Below are positions 34,764 through 44,944 of a stretch of 64,000 nt of DNA, one piece after another. A program made the translations under genes and the position numbers. How positions within the stretch are numbered: the first letter of the stretch is position 1; every line of letters begins with the position of its first letter. The notes under the pieces are model-generated. The model had not been told where the DNA came from and did not search any database. It worked only from the letters and a program-made list of their open reading frames with translations. Source of the stretch: Pontibacter deserti (GTDB lineage: Bacteria; Bacteroidota; Bacteroidia; Cytophagales; Hymenobacteraceae); the NCBI RefSeq assembly GCF_023630255.1, contig NZ_JALPRS010000002.1, positions 186,001-250,000 of the forward strand, written 5' to 3'.

Positions 34764-35348
34764 ATGCAAGGAAAGATCATTATCTTCTCGGCTCCGTCCG
34801 GTGCCGGTAAAACTACTATTGTAAAGCACCTGCTTAGCGTAAACCCAAATCTTAGCTTTTCCATATCTGCCTGCACCCGCGATAAGCGTGGTCGCACCGA
34901 AGTAAACGGCAAAGATTATTACTTCATCACTCCGGAAGATTTTAAGAACAGGATCGCTAATGATGAATTTGTGGAGTGGGAAGAAGTGTATGAAGGCGCC
35001 TTCTATGGTACACTTAAATCAGAAATAGAACGCATCTGGGCAAGCGGCAAGCACGCCATTCTGGATGTAGATGTAAAAGGAGGATTAAGTATAAAGCATT
35101 TTTACAAAGAAAGAGCACTTGCTGTTTTCGTGAAGCCACCTTCTATTGAAGAGCTGGCTAACAGGCTGCAGGCCCGCAACACCGATTCGGCATCCAGCAT
35201 CAGCAGCCGAGTTTTTAAAGCAAAATTCGAGATGGAGTTTGAAGATCAGTTCGATGAGGTGATTGTGAACGATAACCTGGAAACTGCATGCTCCAAAGCT
35301 GAAAAACTGGTAAACGAGTTTCTTAATTCAGAACCAGCTATTGTATGA
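34764..35348 (+). CDS. gmk: Guanylate kinase
   Basis: A 194-residue guanylate kinase, phosphorylating GMP to GDP with ATP. The P-loop SAPSGAGKTT is at residues 8-17, followed by the GMP-binding block SACTRDKRGRTEVNGKDYYF and EWEEVYEGAFYGT, and the lid region with RLQARNTDS. It is in an operon with the sigma/anti-sigma pair upstream and nadD downstream; the stop overlaps the nadD start by 4 bp (ATGA). Confidence 0.97.
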   Translation: MQGKIIIFSAPSGAGKTTIVKHLLSVNPNLSFSISACTRDKRGRTEVNGKDYYFITPEDFKNRIANDEFVEWEEVYEGAFYGTLKSEIERIWASGKHAILDVDVKGGLSIKHFYKERALAVFVKPPSIEELANRLQARNTDSASSISSRVFKAKFEMEFEDQFDEVIVNDNLETACSKAEKLVNEFLNSEPAIV

Positions 35349-35917
35349 AGGTAGGGCTTTTATTTGGCTCTTTTAACCCCATCCATACCGGTCATCTTAT
35401 ACTTGCTAATTTCATGGCTACCAACACCGACCTGGATACTGTCTGGTTGGTGGTGTCGCCGCAGAACCCGTTTAAGCCAAGCAATACGCTGCTACACGAG
35501 TTCGACAGGTTACACATGGTATCGCTGGCAATAGCTGATAATCCTAATCTGGGAGTATCGAACATTGAGTTCAGTATGCCGAAGCCAAGCTATACGATAG
35601 ATACACTAACCTACTTACAGGAAAAGTATCCGAGTTATGAGTTTGTGCTGATAATGGGGGAAGACAACCTGGCGCTGTTCCCGAAGTGGAAGAACTACGA
35701 GCGGATACTGGAGTATCACCAGGTATATGTTTATCCCCGATCTGGTTCTGTTATTACCGAGCTTACTTCTTTCCCGAACATGAAACTTGTTAAAGCGCCT
35801 ATACTTGATATATCAGCAACCTTTATCAGGCAGTGTATCCGGGAAGAGAAAAGTATAAAGTATATGGTACCCGATGAAGTGATAAACTATATCAAGGTAC
35901 AAAAGCTGTATCAGTAA
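35345..35917 (+). CDS. nadD: Nicotinate-nucleotide adenylyltransferase
   Basis: A 190-residue NadD, which adenylates nicotinate mononucleotide to deamido-NAD in NAD synthesis. The nucleotidyltransferase H-x-G-H signature is in GSFNPIHTGHL near residues 8-18; the SxTFIR-like block ISATFIRQCIREEKSI lies near 160. Translational coupling to gmk through a 4-bp overlap. The gene is closed by a strong bidirectional hairpin. Confidence 0.95.
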   Translation: MKVGLLFGSFNPIHTGHLILANFMATNTDLDTVWLVVSPQNPFKPSNTLLHEFDRLHMVSLAIADNPNLGVSNIEFSMPKPSYTIDTLTYLQEKYPSYEFVLIMGEDNLALFPKWKNYERILEYHQVYVYPRSGSVITELTSFPNMKLVKAPILDISATFIRQCIREEKSIKYMVPDEVINYIKVQKLYQ

Positions 35918-35930
35918 GAAAAGCTTAAAT

Positions 35931-35976
35931 AAAAAAGAAGCCCGTTGCAATTATGTAATGGGCTTCTTTTTTATTT
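35931..35976. terminator. Bidirectional terminator between nadD and coiled-coil lipoprotein gene
   Basis: Arms AAAAAAGAAGCCCGTT (35931-35946) and AATGGGCTTCTTTTTT (35957-35972) with one G-U pair. A-run and T-run flanks allow use by both convergent genes. Confidence 0.85.
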
Positions 35977-35993
35977 AAGATAATGTCTACGTT

Positions 35994-36263
35994 TTAATTT
36001 GCTTGAACCTGTGATTTCATTGCCTTTAATTCGTGCTCAGCAGCTTTCAATCTACTTTTAGCTGCTTTCTCGCGTTGGGTGGCTTCATTGGCAAGGCGCT
36101 TCAGCTCTTTGTGTTCCTCCTCAAGTCGCTCAATTTCCTCTTGCTGTTTTCGTATGTTAGGATCACTTGAGTAACTGTTGCCGCCAATAACAGAGCAACC
36201 AACTATTAAAGGGAAAAGGACGATGAAAAAGCCTGTAATTACTTTAGTATAAGTTGTTTTCAT
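35994..36263 (-). CDS. Small coiled-coil lipoprotein
   Basis: 89 residues. The signal MKTTYTKVITGFFIVLFPLI ends VGC (Cys23). The mature part from about residue 38 to the C-terminus is a continuous heptad-type coiled coil (KQQEEIERLEEEHKELKRLA, then KSRLKAAEHELKAMKSQ). It resembles Lpp-like structural lipoproteins in layout but not in sequence. Function unknown; possibly a periplasmic spacer or tether. Confidence 0.7.
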   Translation of the reverse strand: MKTTYTKVITGFFIVLFPLIVGCSVIGGNSYSSDPNIRKQQEEIERLEEEHKELKRLANEATQREKAAKSRLKAAEHELKAMKSQVQAN

Positions 36264-36365
36264 ATTTATAAAAGTTATAGTTCTTTTAGTCTGCTCTACG
36301 GCTTTATGAAGCAGTTGTTAAAAACGCAGGTACAGACTTTGAGAAATGTAGAGGAAGTATAACAG

Positions 36366-36402
36366 AAAAGGCCCCGCTATTAAGAATAGCGGGGCCTTTT
36401 CT
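36366..36402 (-). terminator. Hairpin terminator downstream of frr
   Basis: Perfect stem AAAAGGCCCCGCTATT with AATAGCGGGGCCTTTT (36366-36400, short loop). Placed just after the frr stop on the - strand. Confidence 0.85.
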
Positions 36403-36421
36403 ATTATACTAGGGTTTATAC

Positions 36422-36985
36422 TTAGATCGTCATGATCTCGGCTTCTTTTTTAGTTAGTAGCTCGTCGATCTTTACAATGTAAGAGTCAGTCATCTTCTGT
36501 ACTTTGGCTTCTGCATCACGAACGGCATCTTCTGAAGTACCTTCTTTCTGCAGCTTTCTCAGTGAGTCGTTTACATCTTTACGGATGTTACGGATCGCCA
36601 CTTTACCAGATTCGGTTTCACCTTTTACCTGTTTTACCAGTTCACGGCGACGCTCTTCAGTTAAAGCCGGAATATTAAGGCGAACAGAGTCAGCATCCTG
36701 GATCGGGTTCAGGCCAAGGTCGCTGTTCTTGATGGCTTTATTGATCTCACCCACCATGTTCTTCTCCCAAGGCTTAATAGTTAGGGTGCGTGCATCTGGT
36801 GCAGTGATATTGGCAACCTGCGAAATTGGGGTAGGAGTACCATAGTAATCTACTCTCAGGTGTTCTACCATCGCAGGAGATGCCTTGCCAGCTCTGATCT
36901 TTGTTAGTTCTGAGCCTGTGTGCTGTACTGCTTTCTGCATAGACTCCTCTGCTTCGCTGAGGTAAAACTGAATTTCTTCCGTCAT
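36422..36985 (-). CDS. frr: Ribosome recycling factor
   Basis: A 187-residue RRF, which with EF-G splits the post-termination ribosome. Seen: MQKAVQHTGSELTKIRAGKASP (reported in parts), the VEHLRVDYYGTPTPISQVANI hinge region, and helix blocks LTEERRRELVKQVK and KDVNDSLRKLQKE. It follows pyrH on the same strand after 89 bp, a conserved neighbour pair; a possible internal -7 element (TATTTTTG, 37045-37038) lies in the gap. Confidence 0.97.
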   Translation of the reverse strand: MTEEIQFYLSEAEESMQKAVQHTGSELTKIRAGKASPAMVEHLRVDYYGTPTPISQVANITAPDARTLTIKPWEKNMVGEINKAIKNSDLGLNPIQDADSVRLNIPALTEERRRELVKQVKGETESGKVAIRNIRKDVNDSLRKLQKEGTSEDAVRDAEAKVQKMTDSYIVKIDELLTKKEAEIMTI

Positions 36986-37074
36986 ATCAATTTGTAGCTT
37001 AAGATTCTTGTTAAACTATACTTATTCGTTGTGGTTGCAAAAATACTAAATTTTATCACTTTACCTGACTTGGC

Positions 37075-37794
37075 TTAAGCTTCTTCGGTCATGGTTACGA
37101 GTGTACCTACTTTATCGCCACTAACAACGCGCTTCAGGTTACCCGGCTTGTTCATGTCGAATACAATAATAGGCAGGTCGTTCTCCTTGCATAGTGTAAA
37201 GGCAGTCATATCCATTACATTTAATCCTTTTTCAAACACATCCTTAAACGAGATGTCTGAATAGAATATAGCATTTGGATCTTTCTCAGGATCAGCAGAA
37301 TAGATGCCATCTACGCGTGTTCCTTTCAATACTACATCTGCTTCAATTTCTATAGCACGTAAGCTAGCCGCCGAATCTGTTGTGAAGTATGGGTTACCTG
37401 TGCCGGCACCAAAAATTACTACACGGCCTTTCTCTAAGTGGCGCACTGCACGGCGGCGAATGTATGGCTCACACACCTGTTGTATGTTAATGCCGGAAAG
37501 CAAACGGGTATAAACACCTAATTTCTCCAGGGCACTTTGTAAAGCCATGCTATTAATAACAGTAGCCAGCATACCCATATAGTCTCCCTGCACACGGTCT
37601 AGACCTACTTCTTCGGCTTGTACGCCTCTAAAGATGTTGCCACCTCCGATAACTACTGCCACTTCTACACCCAGCGCTGCTACTTCCTTTATTTCCTGCG
37701 CATACTGCATCAGTCTCTCAGAGTCGATACCGTATTGCTGCTCACCCATTAGCGCCTCACCGCTTAGCTTTAATAAAATTCTTTTATACTTCAC
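37075..37794 (-). CDS. pyrH: UMP kinase (uridylate kinase)
   Basis: A 239-residue bacterial UMP kinase of the amino-acid-kinase fold, converting UMP to UDP. Visible blocks: [14 protein letters not shown] at the N-terminus, the glycine-rich [25 protein letters not shown] and the [16 protein letters not shown] loop. The gene lies in the group BCCP-like, pyrH, frr on the - strand. Sequence is full length, with no irregularity. Confidence 0.97.
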   Translation of the reverse strand: MKYKRILLKLSGEALMGEQQYGIDSERLMQYAQEIKEVAALGVEVAVVIGGGNIFRGVQAEEVGLDRVQGDYMGMLATVINSMALQSALEKLGVYTRLLSGINIQQVCEPYIRRRAVRHLEKGRVVIFGAGTGNPYFTTDSAASLRAIEIEADVVLKGTRVDGIYSADPEKDPNAIFYSDISFKDVFEKGLNVMDMTAFTLCKENDLPIIVFDMNKPGNLKRVVSGDKVGTLVTMTEEA

Positions 37795-37877
37795 GATCTA
37801 TAGTTTGTATAGTTTATGGATACTTTCTACTGTGCTTCGGGCGGCAGACGTGCTGCCCGGTTGGCAACACAAATATT

Positions 37878-38375
37878 TTAAAATAAGATCAAAACCTGGT
37901 TTTTTTCCACGTTCTGTTTTACAGCTACTTTTATTTCTCTTACCACGCCGTCTCCCGGCGACTTCAGGATATTCTCCATCTTCATCGCTTCCAGGATCAT
38001 GATTGGGTCACCTTTTTTCACTTCCTGGCCTGGCTGTACTTTAATATCAAGTATAAGTCCTGGCATTGGTGCTTTTACATCGTTCACCTTCTGGGCATTG
38101 GCGTTGCTCATACCCAGTTTATCCAGTAAAAGATCGAACTGGTCTTTCACGCTTACCGTATGGGTAACGCCATTAATCTTAAACGTAAAGGTCTTAGCCT
38201 GATAATCGGCTTGAACGAGCTCCGCAGTATAAGATTTATAGTTGTGAATAATGTGGTAGGTATTAGTGCCTATCGGTGTGATATCCCAGTTAAAGGGAGT
38301 TTCGTTGAGAAGAATAGCATCTTTTTGTATGTCAACCTGCCATGTTTTATCGTTAGCGGTTTTTACCTGCAGCAT
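37878..38375 (-). CDS. Biotin carboxyl-carrier-type protein
   Basis: 165 residues. The C-terminal biotinyl domain (about 95-165) has the AMKMEN motif with the biotin-accepting Lys132 and the matching PMPGLILDIKVQPGQEVKKG strand. The N-terminal part is a beta-rich segment similar to the linker domain of acyl-CoA carboxylase alpha subunits. It probably carries carboxyl groups for a propionyl- or other acyl-CoA carboxylase whose subunits are outside the window. The shuttle role follows from the motif, the enzyme is not certain. Confidence 0.85.
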   Translation of the reverse strand: MLQVKTANDKTWQVDIQKDAILLNETPFNWDITPIGTNTYHIIHNYKSYTAELVQADYQAKTFTFKINGVTHTVSVKDQFDLLLDKLGMSNANAQKVNDVKAPMPGLILDIKVQPGQEVKKGDPIMILEAMKMENILKSPGDGVVREIKVAVKQNVEKNQVLILF

Positions 38376-38460
38376 CTCTTGTTTCTGGTTTAGGAGCCTA
38401 AAGATAGTTGAATTCTCAGAGTAATTTTAGAAATTGAAGTCAAAATTAAAACATCATATC

Positions 38461-41004
38461 ATGAATCAACGCTTTCTGAGCATAGTTGGCCTGGCAACAG
38501 CAATGGCTTTTGCAGGCGGCTGCGCCACAAACAAAGAAGCAACCAACGCCTCAAAAAATAACAAGGCTACCACCCAAACTTCCGAAGCTCAAAATGGCGT
38601 GCCTGTCTGGGCACCCAAAATGCATGAATTCAATCCTTCCCGTACCAAGAAGCACGACCTGTTGCACACCACCCTGCGTGTAAGTTTTGACTGGGAAAAA
38701 CAACATCTGAATGGAGTAGCTGAGTTAACCCTGAAACCATACTTCTACCCGCAGAAAACGCTTGTACTAGATGCCAAAGGGTTTGATATACATAGCGTGA
38801 ACCTGATGAAAGGGTACGATGGTACAGAACTGAAGTATACCTATGACGGACAAAAATTAACGATAGATTTAGGTAAGACTTTTACCCGCGACGAAAAGTA
38901 TACTATTGAGATCGATTATACTGCCAAACCAAATGAACTGGCAGCAGGCGGTAGCGATGCAATAACAGAAGACAAAGGTTTATACTTCATCAATCCGCTC
39001 GGCAAAGACCTAAATAAGCCACGGCAGATATGGACACAAGGTGAGACAGAAGCAAGCTCTGCCTGGTTCCCGACTATAGATGCACCAAACGAGCGCATGA
39101 CACAGGATATCTATATCACGATAGATAAAAAGTATAGTACGCTATCAAACGGTACGTTTATGTACTCGCGCCAGAACTCCGATGGCACCAAAACTGACTA
39201 TTGGAAACAGGAATTACCTCACGCGCCATACTTAGCTATGATGGCGATAGGGGAGTTTGCTATAGTTAAAGACAAATGGCGCGATAAAGAAGTAAGCTAT
39301 TATGTAGAGCCTGCTTATAAAGGAACTGCCAAAAAGATTTTTGGTAACACCCCGGAAATGATGGAGTTCTTTACCAAGAAATTAGGTGTGACTTACCCAT
39401 GGTCAAAGTATTCACAGGTAGTAGTGCGAGATTTCGTTTCCGGGGCTATGGAAAACACTTCGGCCTCTACCTTTATGGAAGATCTGCAATTAAACGAGCG
39501 CGAACTGCTTGATAAGAATTGGGACAACATTATAGCGCATGAGCTCTTCCATCAGTGGTTCGGCGATTATGTTACTACAGAGTCGTGGGCCAACCTACCA
39601 CTTAACGAAGCTTTTGCCAACTATAGCGAGTACCTGTGGGCAGAGCATAAGTATGGTGCAGATGAGGCAGCTTATGCACAGATGGATGAACTTGGGCAGT
39701 ACTTAGAAGAAGCGCAGACTAAGCGCGAGCCACTTATTCGTTACCGTTATGGTGATAAGGAAGATATGTTTGATAGCCACTCTTATGCGAAAGGCGGGCG
39801 TGTGTTGCACATGCTTCGCAAGTATGTCGGCGACGAAGCTTTCTTTGCAGCTCTTAACCGCTACCTCACCCAGAATAAATTCTCTGATGTAGAAGTCGCG
39901 GAACTTAGAATGGCTTTTGAAGATGTAACAGGGGAGGACCTGATGTGGTTCTTCGACCAATGGTTTATGAAACCTGGTCACCCGGAGCTTAAGGTAGCAC
40001 ATACTTACCAGAACGGACAACTAAGCCTGCAGGTACAGCAACTACAGGATACAACCTATATGCCTGTTTACCGCCTGCCTCTTAAAATTGCTGTATGGGC
40101 AAATGGCAAGCGAACTGATTATCCGATTGAGATCACAAAAGCTAACCAAACCTATACTTTCCCGGTAGCAACTCAGCCACAGCTTGTTTTATTCGATAGT
40201 GAGCAGCAGTTACTTGGGGTTGTAGAGCATGAAAAGTCTCCTGAAGAATTACGGTACCAGTTTTACAACAGTAAACAGGTAATGCCTAAAACTGAAGCAC
40301 TGACTTTACTGGCTAAAAATGCAGGTGCTGAGCTAAAGTTGTTTCAGGATGCCTTAAAAGATGATTTCTGGTTTATCAGAAGTATGGCTTTAAACTCATT
40401 AACAGATATTAAACCAGACGCAAGTCAGGCTATGGTAGCTAAAGTAGAACAGATAGCTAAACAAGATAAAAAAGGATCTGTCAGGGCTGATGCTATACTT
40501 TTACTATCAGGATGGGGTGCAGACAAGTATAAAAACATTTACGAAGCAGCTTTAAAGGATAGTTCATACCAAGTGGCAGCAGCAGGTATAATTGCCTATG
40601 CCGGTACAGGTGCAGAAGATGCAAAACAAAAGCTCTCTAAATTTGAAAAAGAGCAAAATGAAGATATTGCCGTGGCTTTGTCTTCTTTCTATGCACTTCA
40701 GGGAGGACCGGAGAAGTATAACTGGTTTGTTGAAAAGATCAGGAATAGTAAAAGCAGCGGAAAATATTATATGCTGCAGAGCTTTGGTGCTTATCTGGCA
40801 AGCAACTCCAGTACAAACACACCGGAAACTATAGAAATGTTGGCAGACATAGCACAAAATAATAACCTGTATTATGTGCGTATGGCAGCCTTCCAGGCCC
40901 TGATGGTGATGTCGGATAAGCCGGAAGTAAAAGAAAGGTTAGAAAAAATTAAAGCGCAGGAAAAAGATAAACGCCTGATAGAGATGTATAAACAGTCGCT
41001 GTAA
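38461..41004 (+). CDS. M1-family aminopeptidase, lipoprotein
   Basis: 847 residues from the ATG at 38461 (the TTG at 38434 would displace the signal peptide). The signal ends AGGC (Cys18) followed by a Thr/Asn/Lys-rich linker. The M1 catalytic region shows the exopeptidase motif GAMEN and the zinc site HELFHQWFGD...NEAFANY (HExxH-x18-E). The C-terminal third, from about residue 600, is HEAT/ARM-like helical repeats, as in other M1 enzymes. It should trim peptides at the outer membrane or cell surface. Single gene, followed by the tRNA/tuf promoter. Confidence 0.92.
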   Translation: MNQRFLSIVGLATAMAFAGGCATNKEATNASKNNKATTQTSEAQNGVPVWAPKMHEFNPSRTKKHDLLHTTLRVSFDWEKQHLNGVAELTLKPYFYPQKTLVLDAKGFDIHSVNLMKGYDGTELKYTYDGQKLTIDLGKTFTRDEKYTIEIDYTAKPNELAAGGSDAITEDKGLYFINPLGKDLNKPRQIWTQGETEASSAWFPTIDAPNERMTQDIYITIDKKYSTLSNGTFMYSRQNSDGTKTDYWKQELPHAPYLAMMAIGEFAIVKDKWRDKEVSYYVEPAYKGTAKKIFGNTPEMMEFFTKKLGVTYPWSKYSQVVVRDFVSGAMENTSASTFMEDLQLNERELLDKNWDNIIAHELFHQWFGDYVTTESWANLPLNEAFANYSEYLWAEHKYGADEAAYAQMDELGQYLEEAQTKREPLIRYRYGDKEDMFDSHSYAKGGRVLHMLRKYVGDEAFFAALNRYLTQNKFSDVEVAELRMAFEDVTGEDLMWFFDQWFMKPGHPELKVAHTYQNGQLSLQVQQLQDTTYMPVYRLPLKIAVWANGKRTDYPIEITKANQTYTFPVATQPQLVLFDSEQQLLGVVEHEKSPEELRYQFYNSKQVMPKTEALTLLAKNAGAELKLFQDALKDDFWFIRSMALNSLTDIKPDASQAMVAKVEQIAKQDKKGSVRADAILLLSGWGADKYKNIYEAALKDSSYQVAAAGIIAYAGTGAEDAKQKLSKFEKEQNEDIAVALSSFYALQGGPEKYNWFVEKIRNSKSSGKYYMLQSFGAYLASNSSTNTPETIEMLADIAQNNNLYYVRMAAFQALMVMSDKPEVKERLEKIKAQEKDKRLIEMYKQSL

Positions 41005-41046
41005 TTCAATAGCATTAAAATTTTTGAATAATTTTTGAACGAATAT

Positions 41047-41076
41047 TTGACTGTAATAAAAAAGCGCTTAATTTTG
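41047..41076 (+). promoter_or_regulatory. Promoter of the tRNA-Tyr/Gly/Thr-tuf unit
   Basis: TTG (41047-41049), 19-nt spacer, TAATTTTG (41069-41076), followed by CATCTCC. It matches the Bacteroidota housekeeping consensus and lies about 70 bp upstream of the first tRNA. Confidence 0.75.
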
Positions 41077-41148
41077 CATCTCCTTAGAACGAAAGGCGCG
41101 CACGTAGCGATAAAACGAACTAAGGAAAGCTGATTGAAATTAGCGTTT

Positions 41149-41235
41149 GGGGAGATTCCAGAGCGGCCAAATGGGACGGACTGTAACTCCGTTGTTGTAA
41201 TGACTTCGCAGGTTCGAATCCTGCTCTCCCCACCA
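41149..41235 (+). tRNA. tRNA-Tyr (anticodon GTA), CCA encoded
   Basis: The acceptor stem GGGGAGA (41149-41155) pairs with TCTCCCC (41225-41231). The anticodon stem ACGGA/TCCGT has the loop CTGTAAC, so the anticodon is GTA. A long variable arm makes it type II, as for bacterial tRNA-Tyr. The T arm has GGTTCGAATCC. The CCA end is encoded (41233-41235), unlike the other three tRNAs here. Confidence 0.96.
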
Positions 41236-41310
41236 AATTGAATGATTGAGTAAATGAATGGTAGTGATTTTATTTGCTCGTTCACTTATTCAATCATTTA
41301 AAGTTTAAAA

Positions 41311-41383
41311 GCGGGAGTAGCTCAGTTGGTAGAGCGATAGCCTTCCAAGCTATAGGCCGCGAGTTCGACCCTCGTCTCCCGCT
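41311..41383 (+). tRNA. tRNA-Gly (anticodon TCC)
   Basis: The acceptor GCGGGAG (41311-41317) pairs with CTCCCGC (41376-41382), with discriminator T. The anticodon loop CTTCCAA gives TCC. D arm AGCTCAGTTGGT and T arm GAGTTCGACCC are normal. The 3' CCA is not encoded. Confidence 0.96.
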
Positions 41384-41482
41384 CAATAGAACAGATTTTA
41401 AATCTTATTGGTTTTGCAGGAAGGAATTTCATGTATATGGATTTCCTTTTTAGTATAAACAAAGATTTAGAAAAGTTTGAAA

Positions 41483-41554
41483 GCCGACGTAGCTCAGGGG
41501 TAGAGTACTTCCTTGGTAAGGAAGGGGTCGTGGGTTCAATTCCCATCGTTGGCT
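41483..41554 (+). tRNA. tRNA-Thr (anticodon GGT)
   Basis: The acceptor GCCGACG (41483-41489) pairs with CGTTGGC (41547-41553), with one G-U pair. The anticodon loop TTGGTAA gives GGT. The T arm is GGTTCAATTCC. No CCA encoded. It lies 67 bp before the tuf start. Confidence 0.96.
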
Positions 41555-41621
41555 CTAAGTCTGTTCGTGTAAAGAGCACAACTTAAACTTAAACGTTTTA
41601 ACCTTAATTTTATATCATACA

Positions 41622-42809
<1,188 letters not shown>

Positions 42810-42822
42810 TTATACTTGAAGC

Positions 42823-42866
42823 AGCCCGTTCTTAATAATAAAGTTAGGAACGGGTTTGTTTTTCAA
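42823..42866 (+). terminator. Hairpin terminator after tuf
   Basis: Arms AGCCCGTTC (42823-42831) and GAACGGGTT (42849-42857) with a loose 17-nt loop and a T-rich tail. It separates the tuf transcript from the next promoter. Confidence 0.7.
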
Positions 42867-42886
42867 AAACAATTAAATAAATTTGC
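42857..42886 (+). promoter_or_regulatory. Promoter of the tRNA-Trp-secE-nusG-rpl unit
   Basis: TTG (42857-42859), 19-nt spacer, TAAATTTG (42879-42886), followed by CACTCC. It begins within the T tail of the tuf terminator, so the two units are back to back. Confidence 0.7.
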
Positions 42887-42917
42887 ACTCCATTTCAATA
42901 ATGAAGTGCATTTTTTT

Positions 42918-42990
42918 ACGGGTGTAGCTCAATTGGTAGAGTAGTGGTCTCCAAAACCATTGGCTGGGAGTTCGAGTCTCTCCACCCGTG
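42918..42990 (+). tRNA. tRNA-Trp (anticodon CCA)
   Basis: The acceptor ACGGGTG (42918-42924) pairs with CACCCGT (42983-42989), with discriminator G. The anticodon loop TCTCCAAAA-type sequence gives CCA. The 3' CCA is not encoded. Its place between tuf and secE is conserved in many bacteria. Confidence 0.95.
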
Positions 42991-43018
42991 CAATTTTAAT
43001 ACTCAGGCATTTAAGACG

Positions 43019-43210
43019 ATGAGCAACATTAAGAACTACTTTAACGGAACGGTAGAAGAAATGAGAGAGAAAGTCTCATGGCCTACTTTTAAAGAATTGC
43101 AAAACAGTTCTGTACTTGTATTGATAGGTTCTTTAGTGTTTGCCCTGGTAGTAGGTGCAATGGACTTTGTTTTTGATTCATCATTAACTTGGTTCTACAA
43201 CCAGTTTTAA
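43019..43210 (+). CDS. secE: Protein translocase subunit SecE
   Basis: A 63-residue SecE with the amphipathic helix MREKVSWPTFKELQNSS and one membrane helix SVLVLIGSLVFALVVGAMDFVF. It stabilises SecY in the translocon. The start is the ATG at 43019; the open frame to 42944 runs back into tRNA-Trp and is not used. nusG follows by 9 bp. Confidence 0.93.
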   Translation: MSNIKNYFNGTVEEMREKVSWPTFKELQNSSVLVLIGSLVFALVVGAMDFVFDSSLTWFYNQF

Positions 43211-43219
43211 TAATAAGCA

Positions 43220-43777
43220 ATGGCTGATTTAAAATGGTATGTAGTACGCGCAGTTAGCGGGCAAGAGAAAAAAGCAAAAGCATATCTTGAGAATGAGATC
43301 ATGCGCCATAACTTAGGAGAGTATGTGCCACAAGTGCTTATACCTGCAGAAAAGGTATATGAGATGCGTGGAGGTAAAAAAAGAATCAGAGAGCGTAACT
43401 TCTTTCCAGGTTATGTACTTGTAAATGCTGATCTAAGCCATGGTGAGGCAGAACACCTTATCATTAGCACTCCAGGTGTTATTGGGTTCCTAGGCTCAGG
43501 TACAGGAGAAGCAAGTAAAAAACCAGTTCCTTTGCGCCCGGCAGAAGTGAATAGAATACTAGGTACGGTAGACGAGGCAGAAGAGCAAGCTGAAGTACTG
43601 GATACTCCATTTATAGTTGGTGAAACTGTAAAAGTAATGGATGGTCCATTCAGTGGATTCTCCGGAACAGTGGAAGAAGTGTTTGAAGAGCGTAAGAAGC
43701 TTAATGTAATGGTGAAGATCTTCGGAAGAAATACACCAGTTGAGCTGAATTACATGCAAGTAGAAAAAGAATCGTAG
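43220..43777 (+). CDS. nusG: Transcription termination/antitermination protein NusG
   Basis: A 185-residue NusG. The N-terminal NGN domain starts KWYVVRAVSGQEKKAKAYLE, and the C-terminal KOW domain (about 130-185) has GETVKVMDGPFSGFSGTVEEV. It binds RNA polymerase and couples it to the ribosome or Rho. Upstream is secE, downstream rplK by 10 bp. Confidence 0.97.
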   Translation: MADLKWYVVRAVSGQEKKAKAYLENEIMRHNLGEYVPQVLIPAEKVYEMRGGKKRIRERNFFPGYVLVNADLSHGEAEHLIISTPGVIGFLGSGTGEASKKPVPLRPAEVNRILGTVDEAEEQAEVLDTPFIVGETVKVMDGPFSGFSGTVEEVFEERKKLNVMVKIFGRNTPVELNYMQVEKES

Positions 43778-43787
43778 TAAATAAATA

Positions 43788-44231
43788 ATGGCAAAGGAAA
43801 TAAAAGGTTATCTGAAACTTCAGATAAAGGGAGGTGCCGCGAATCCATCGCCACCGGTTGGACCTGCACTTGGTTCTAAAGGTCTTAACATCATGGAGTT
43901 CTGTAAGCAGTTCAATGCTAGAACTCAGGATAAGCCTGGCCAGGTGTTACCAGTATTGATTACAATCTACGCAGATAAGTCCTTCGACTTCGTTGTTAAG
44001 ACGCCACCTGCTCCAGTATTGTTAATGGATGCTGCTAAAATTAAGGGAGGTTCAAAAGAACCAAACCGTAATAAAGTGGGTTCAGTTACTTGGGATCAGG
44101 TAAGAGAGATCGCTGAACTGAAAATGCCTGATTTAAATGCTTTCAAACTGGAGTCTGCTATGAGAATGGTAGCTGGTACAGCAAGAAGCATGGGTATAAC
44201 AGTTTCTGGTACAGCTCCGTGGAACGAATAA
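43788..44231 (+). CDS. rplK: 50S ribosomal protein L11
   Basis: 147 residues, full length. Conserved features: [23 protein letters not shown] at the N-terminus (proline-rich linker between PPVGPALG and the rRNA-binding domain) and the C-terminal block [18 protein letters not shown] that binds the GTPase-centre rRNA. The first of four L11/L10-type genes in the operon. Confidence 0.98.
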   Translation: MAKEIKGYLKLQIKGGAANPSPPVGPALGSKGLNIMEFCKQFNARTQDKPGQVLPVLITIYADKSFDFVVKTPPAPVLLMDAAKIKGGSKEPNRNKVGSVTWDQVREIAELKMPDLNAFKLESAMRMVAGTARSMGITVSGTAPWNE

Positions 44232-44247
44232 TAACAGTTAGAGGATA

Positions 44248-44940
44248 ATGGCGAAGATATCAAAAAATAGGAAGGCGGCTTTAGCTAAGGCCGACCTAAC
44301 AAAAGAGTATTCTTTGACAGATGCAGCCTCGGTTGTAAAAGATATTACTTTTACAAAATTCGATGCTTCTGTTGATATAGATGTACGCTTAGGAGTTGAC
44401 CCTCGCAAGGCAGACCAGATGGTACGTGGTATTGTTACCCTTCCGCATGGTACTGGTAAAGAGGTAAGAGTTCTTGCATTAGTAACACCTGACAAAGAGC
44501 AGGAAGCTAAAGATGCAGGTGCTGACTTTGTAGGTCTTGATGATTATATTCAGAAGATCGAAAAAGGCTGGACAGATGTTGATGTGATCATAACAATGCC
44601 TGCTGTAATGGCAAAAGTAGGTCGCTTAGGTAGAATATTAGGTCCTCGTAACCTGATGCCAAACCCAAAATCTGGTACAGTTACACAAGATGTAGCAAAA
44701 GCTGTTAAAGAAGTTAAAGCTGGTAAAATCGACTTTAAAGTTGACAAGACTGGTATTATCCACACAAGTGTAGGTAAAGTTTCTTTCACACCAGAGCAAA
44801 TTGCTGCTAACGCTGCAGAAGTGATCGCTACTCTTAACCGCCTGAAGCCATCTTCAGCGAAGGGTACTTATATCAAGAGCATAACATTGTCTAGCACAAT
44901 GAGCCCGGGAGTAATTGTTGATAAGAACGCAACTATCTAA
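44248..44940 (+). CDS. rplA: 50S ribosomal protein L1
   Basis: 230 residues, complete. Seen: [26 protein letters not shown] (in part) at the first domain, [15 protein letters not shown] in the rRNA-contacting loop and [15 protein letters not shown] at the end. L1 forms the mobile stalk at the E site and in many bacteria represses its own operon mRNA. It ends 4 bp before rplJ. Confidence 0.98.
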   Translation: MAKISKNRKAALAKADLTKEYSLTDAASVVKDITFTKFDASVDIDVRLGVDPRKADQMVRGIVTLPHGTGKEVRVLALVTPDKEQEAKDAGADFVGLDDYIQKIEKGWTDVDVIITMPAVMAKVGRLGRILGPRNLMPNPKSGTVTQDVAKAVKEVKAGKIDFKVDKTGIIHTSVGKVSFTPEQIAANAAEVIATLNRLKPSSAKGTYIKSITLSSTMSPGVIVDKNATI

Positions 44941-44944
44941 GAAA

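Noticed and set aside
41322..41579. Open frames on the - strand across the tRNA cluster (also 40872-41285)
   Set aside because: They overlap clear tRNA genes and arise from their sequence.
42944..43018. Longer start of secE
   Set aside because: It overlaps tRNA-Trp.
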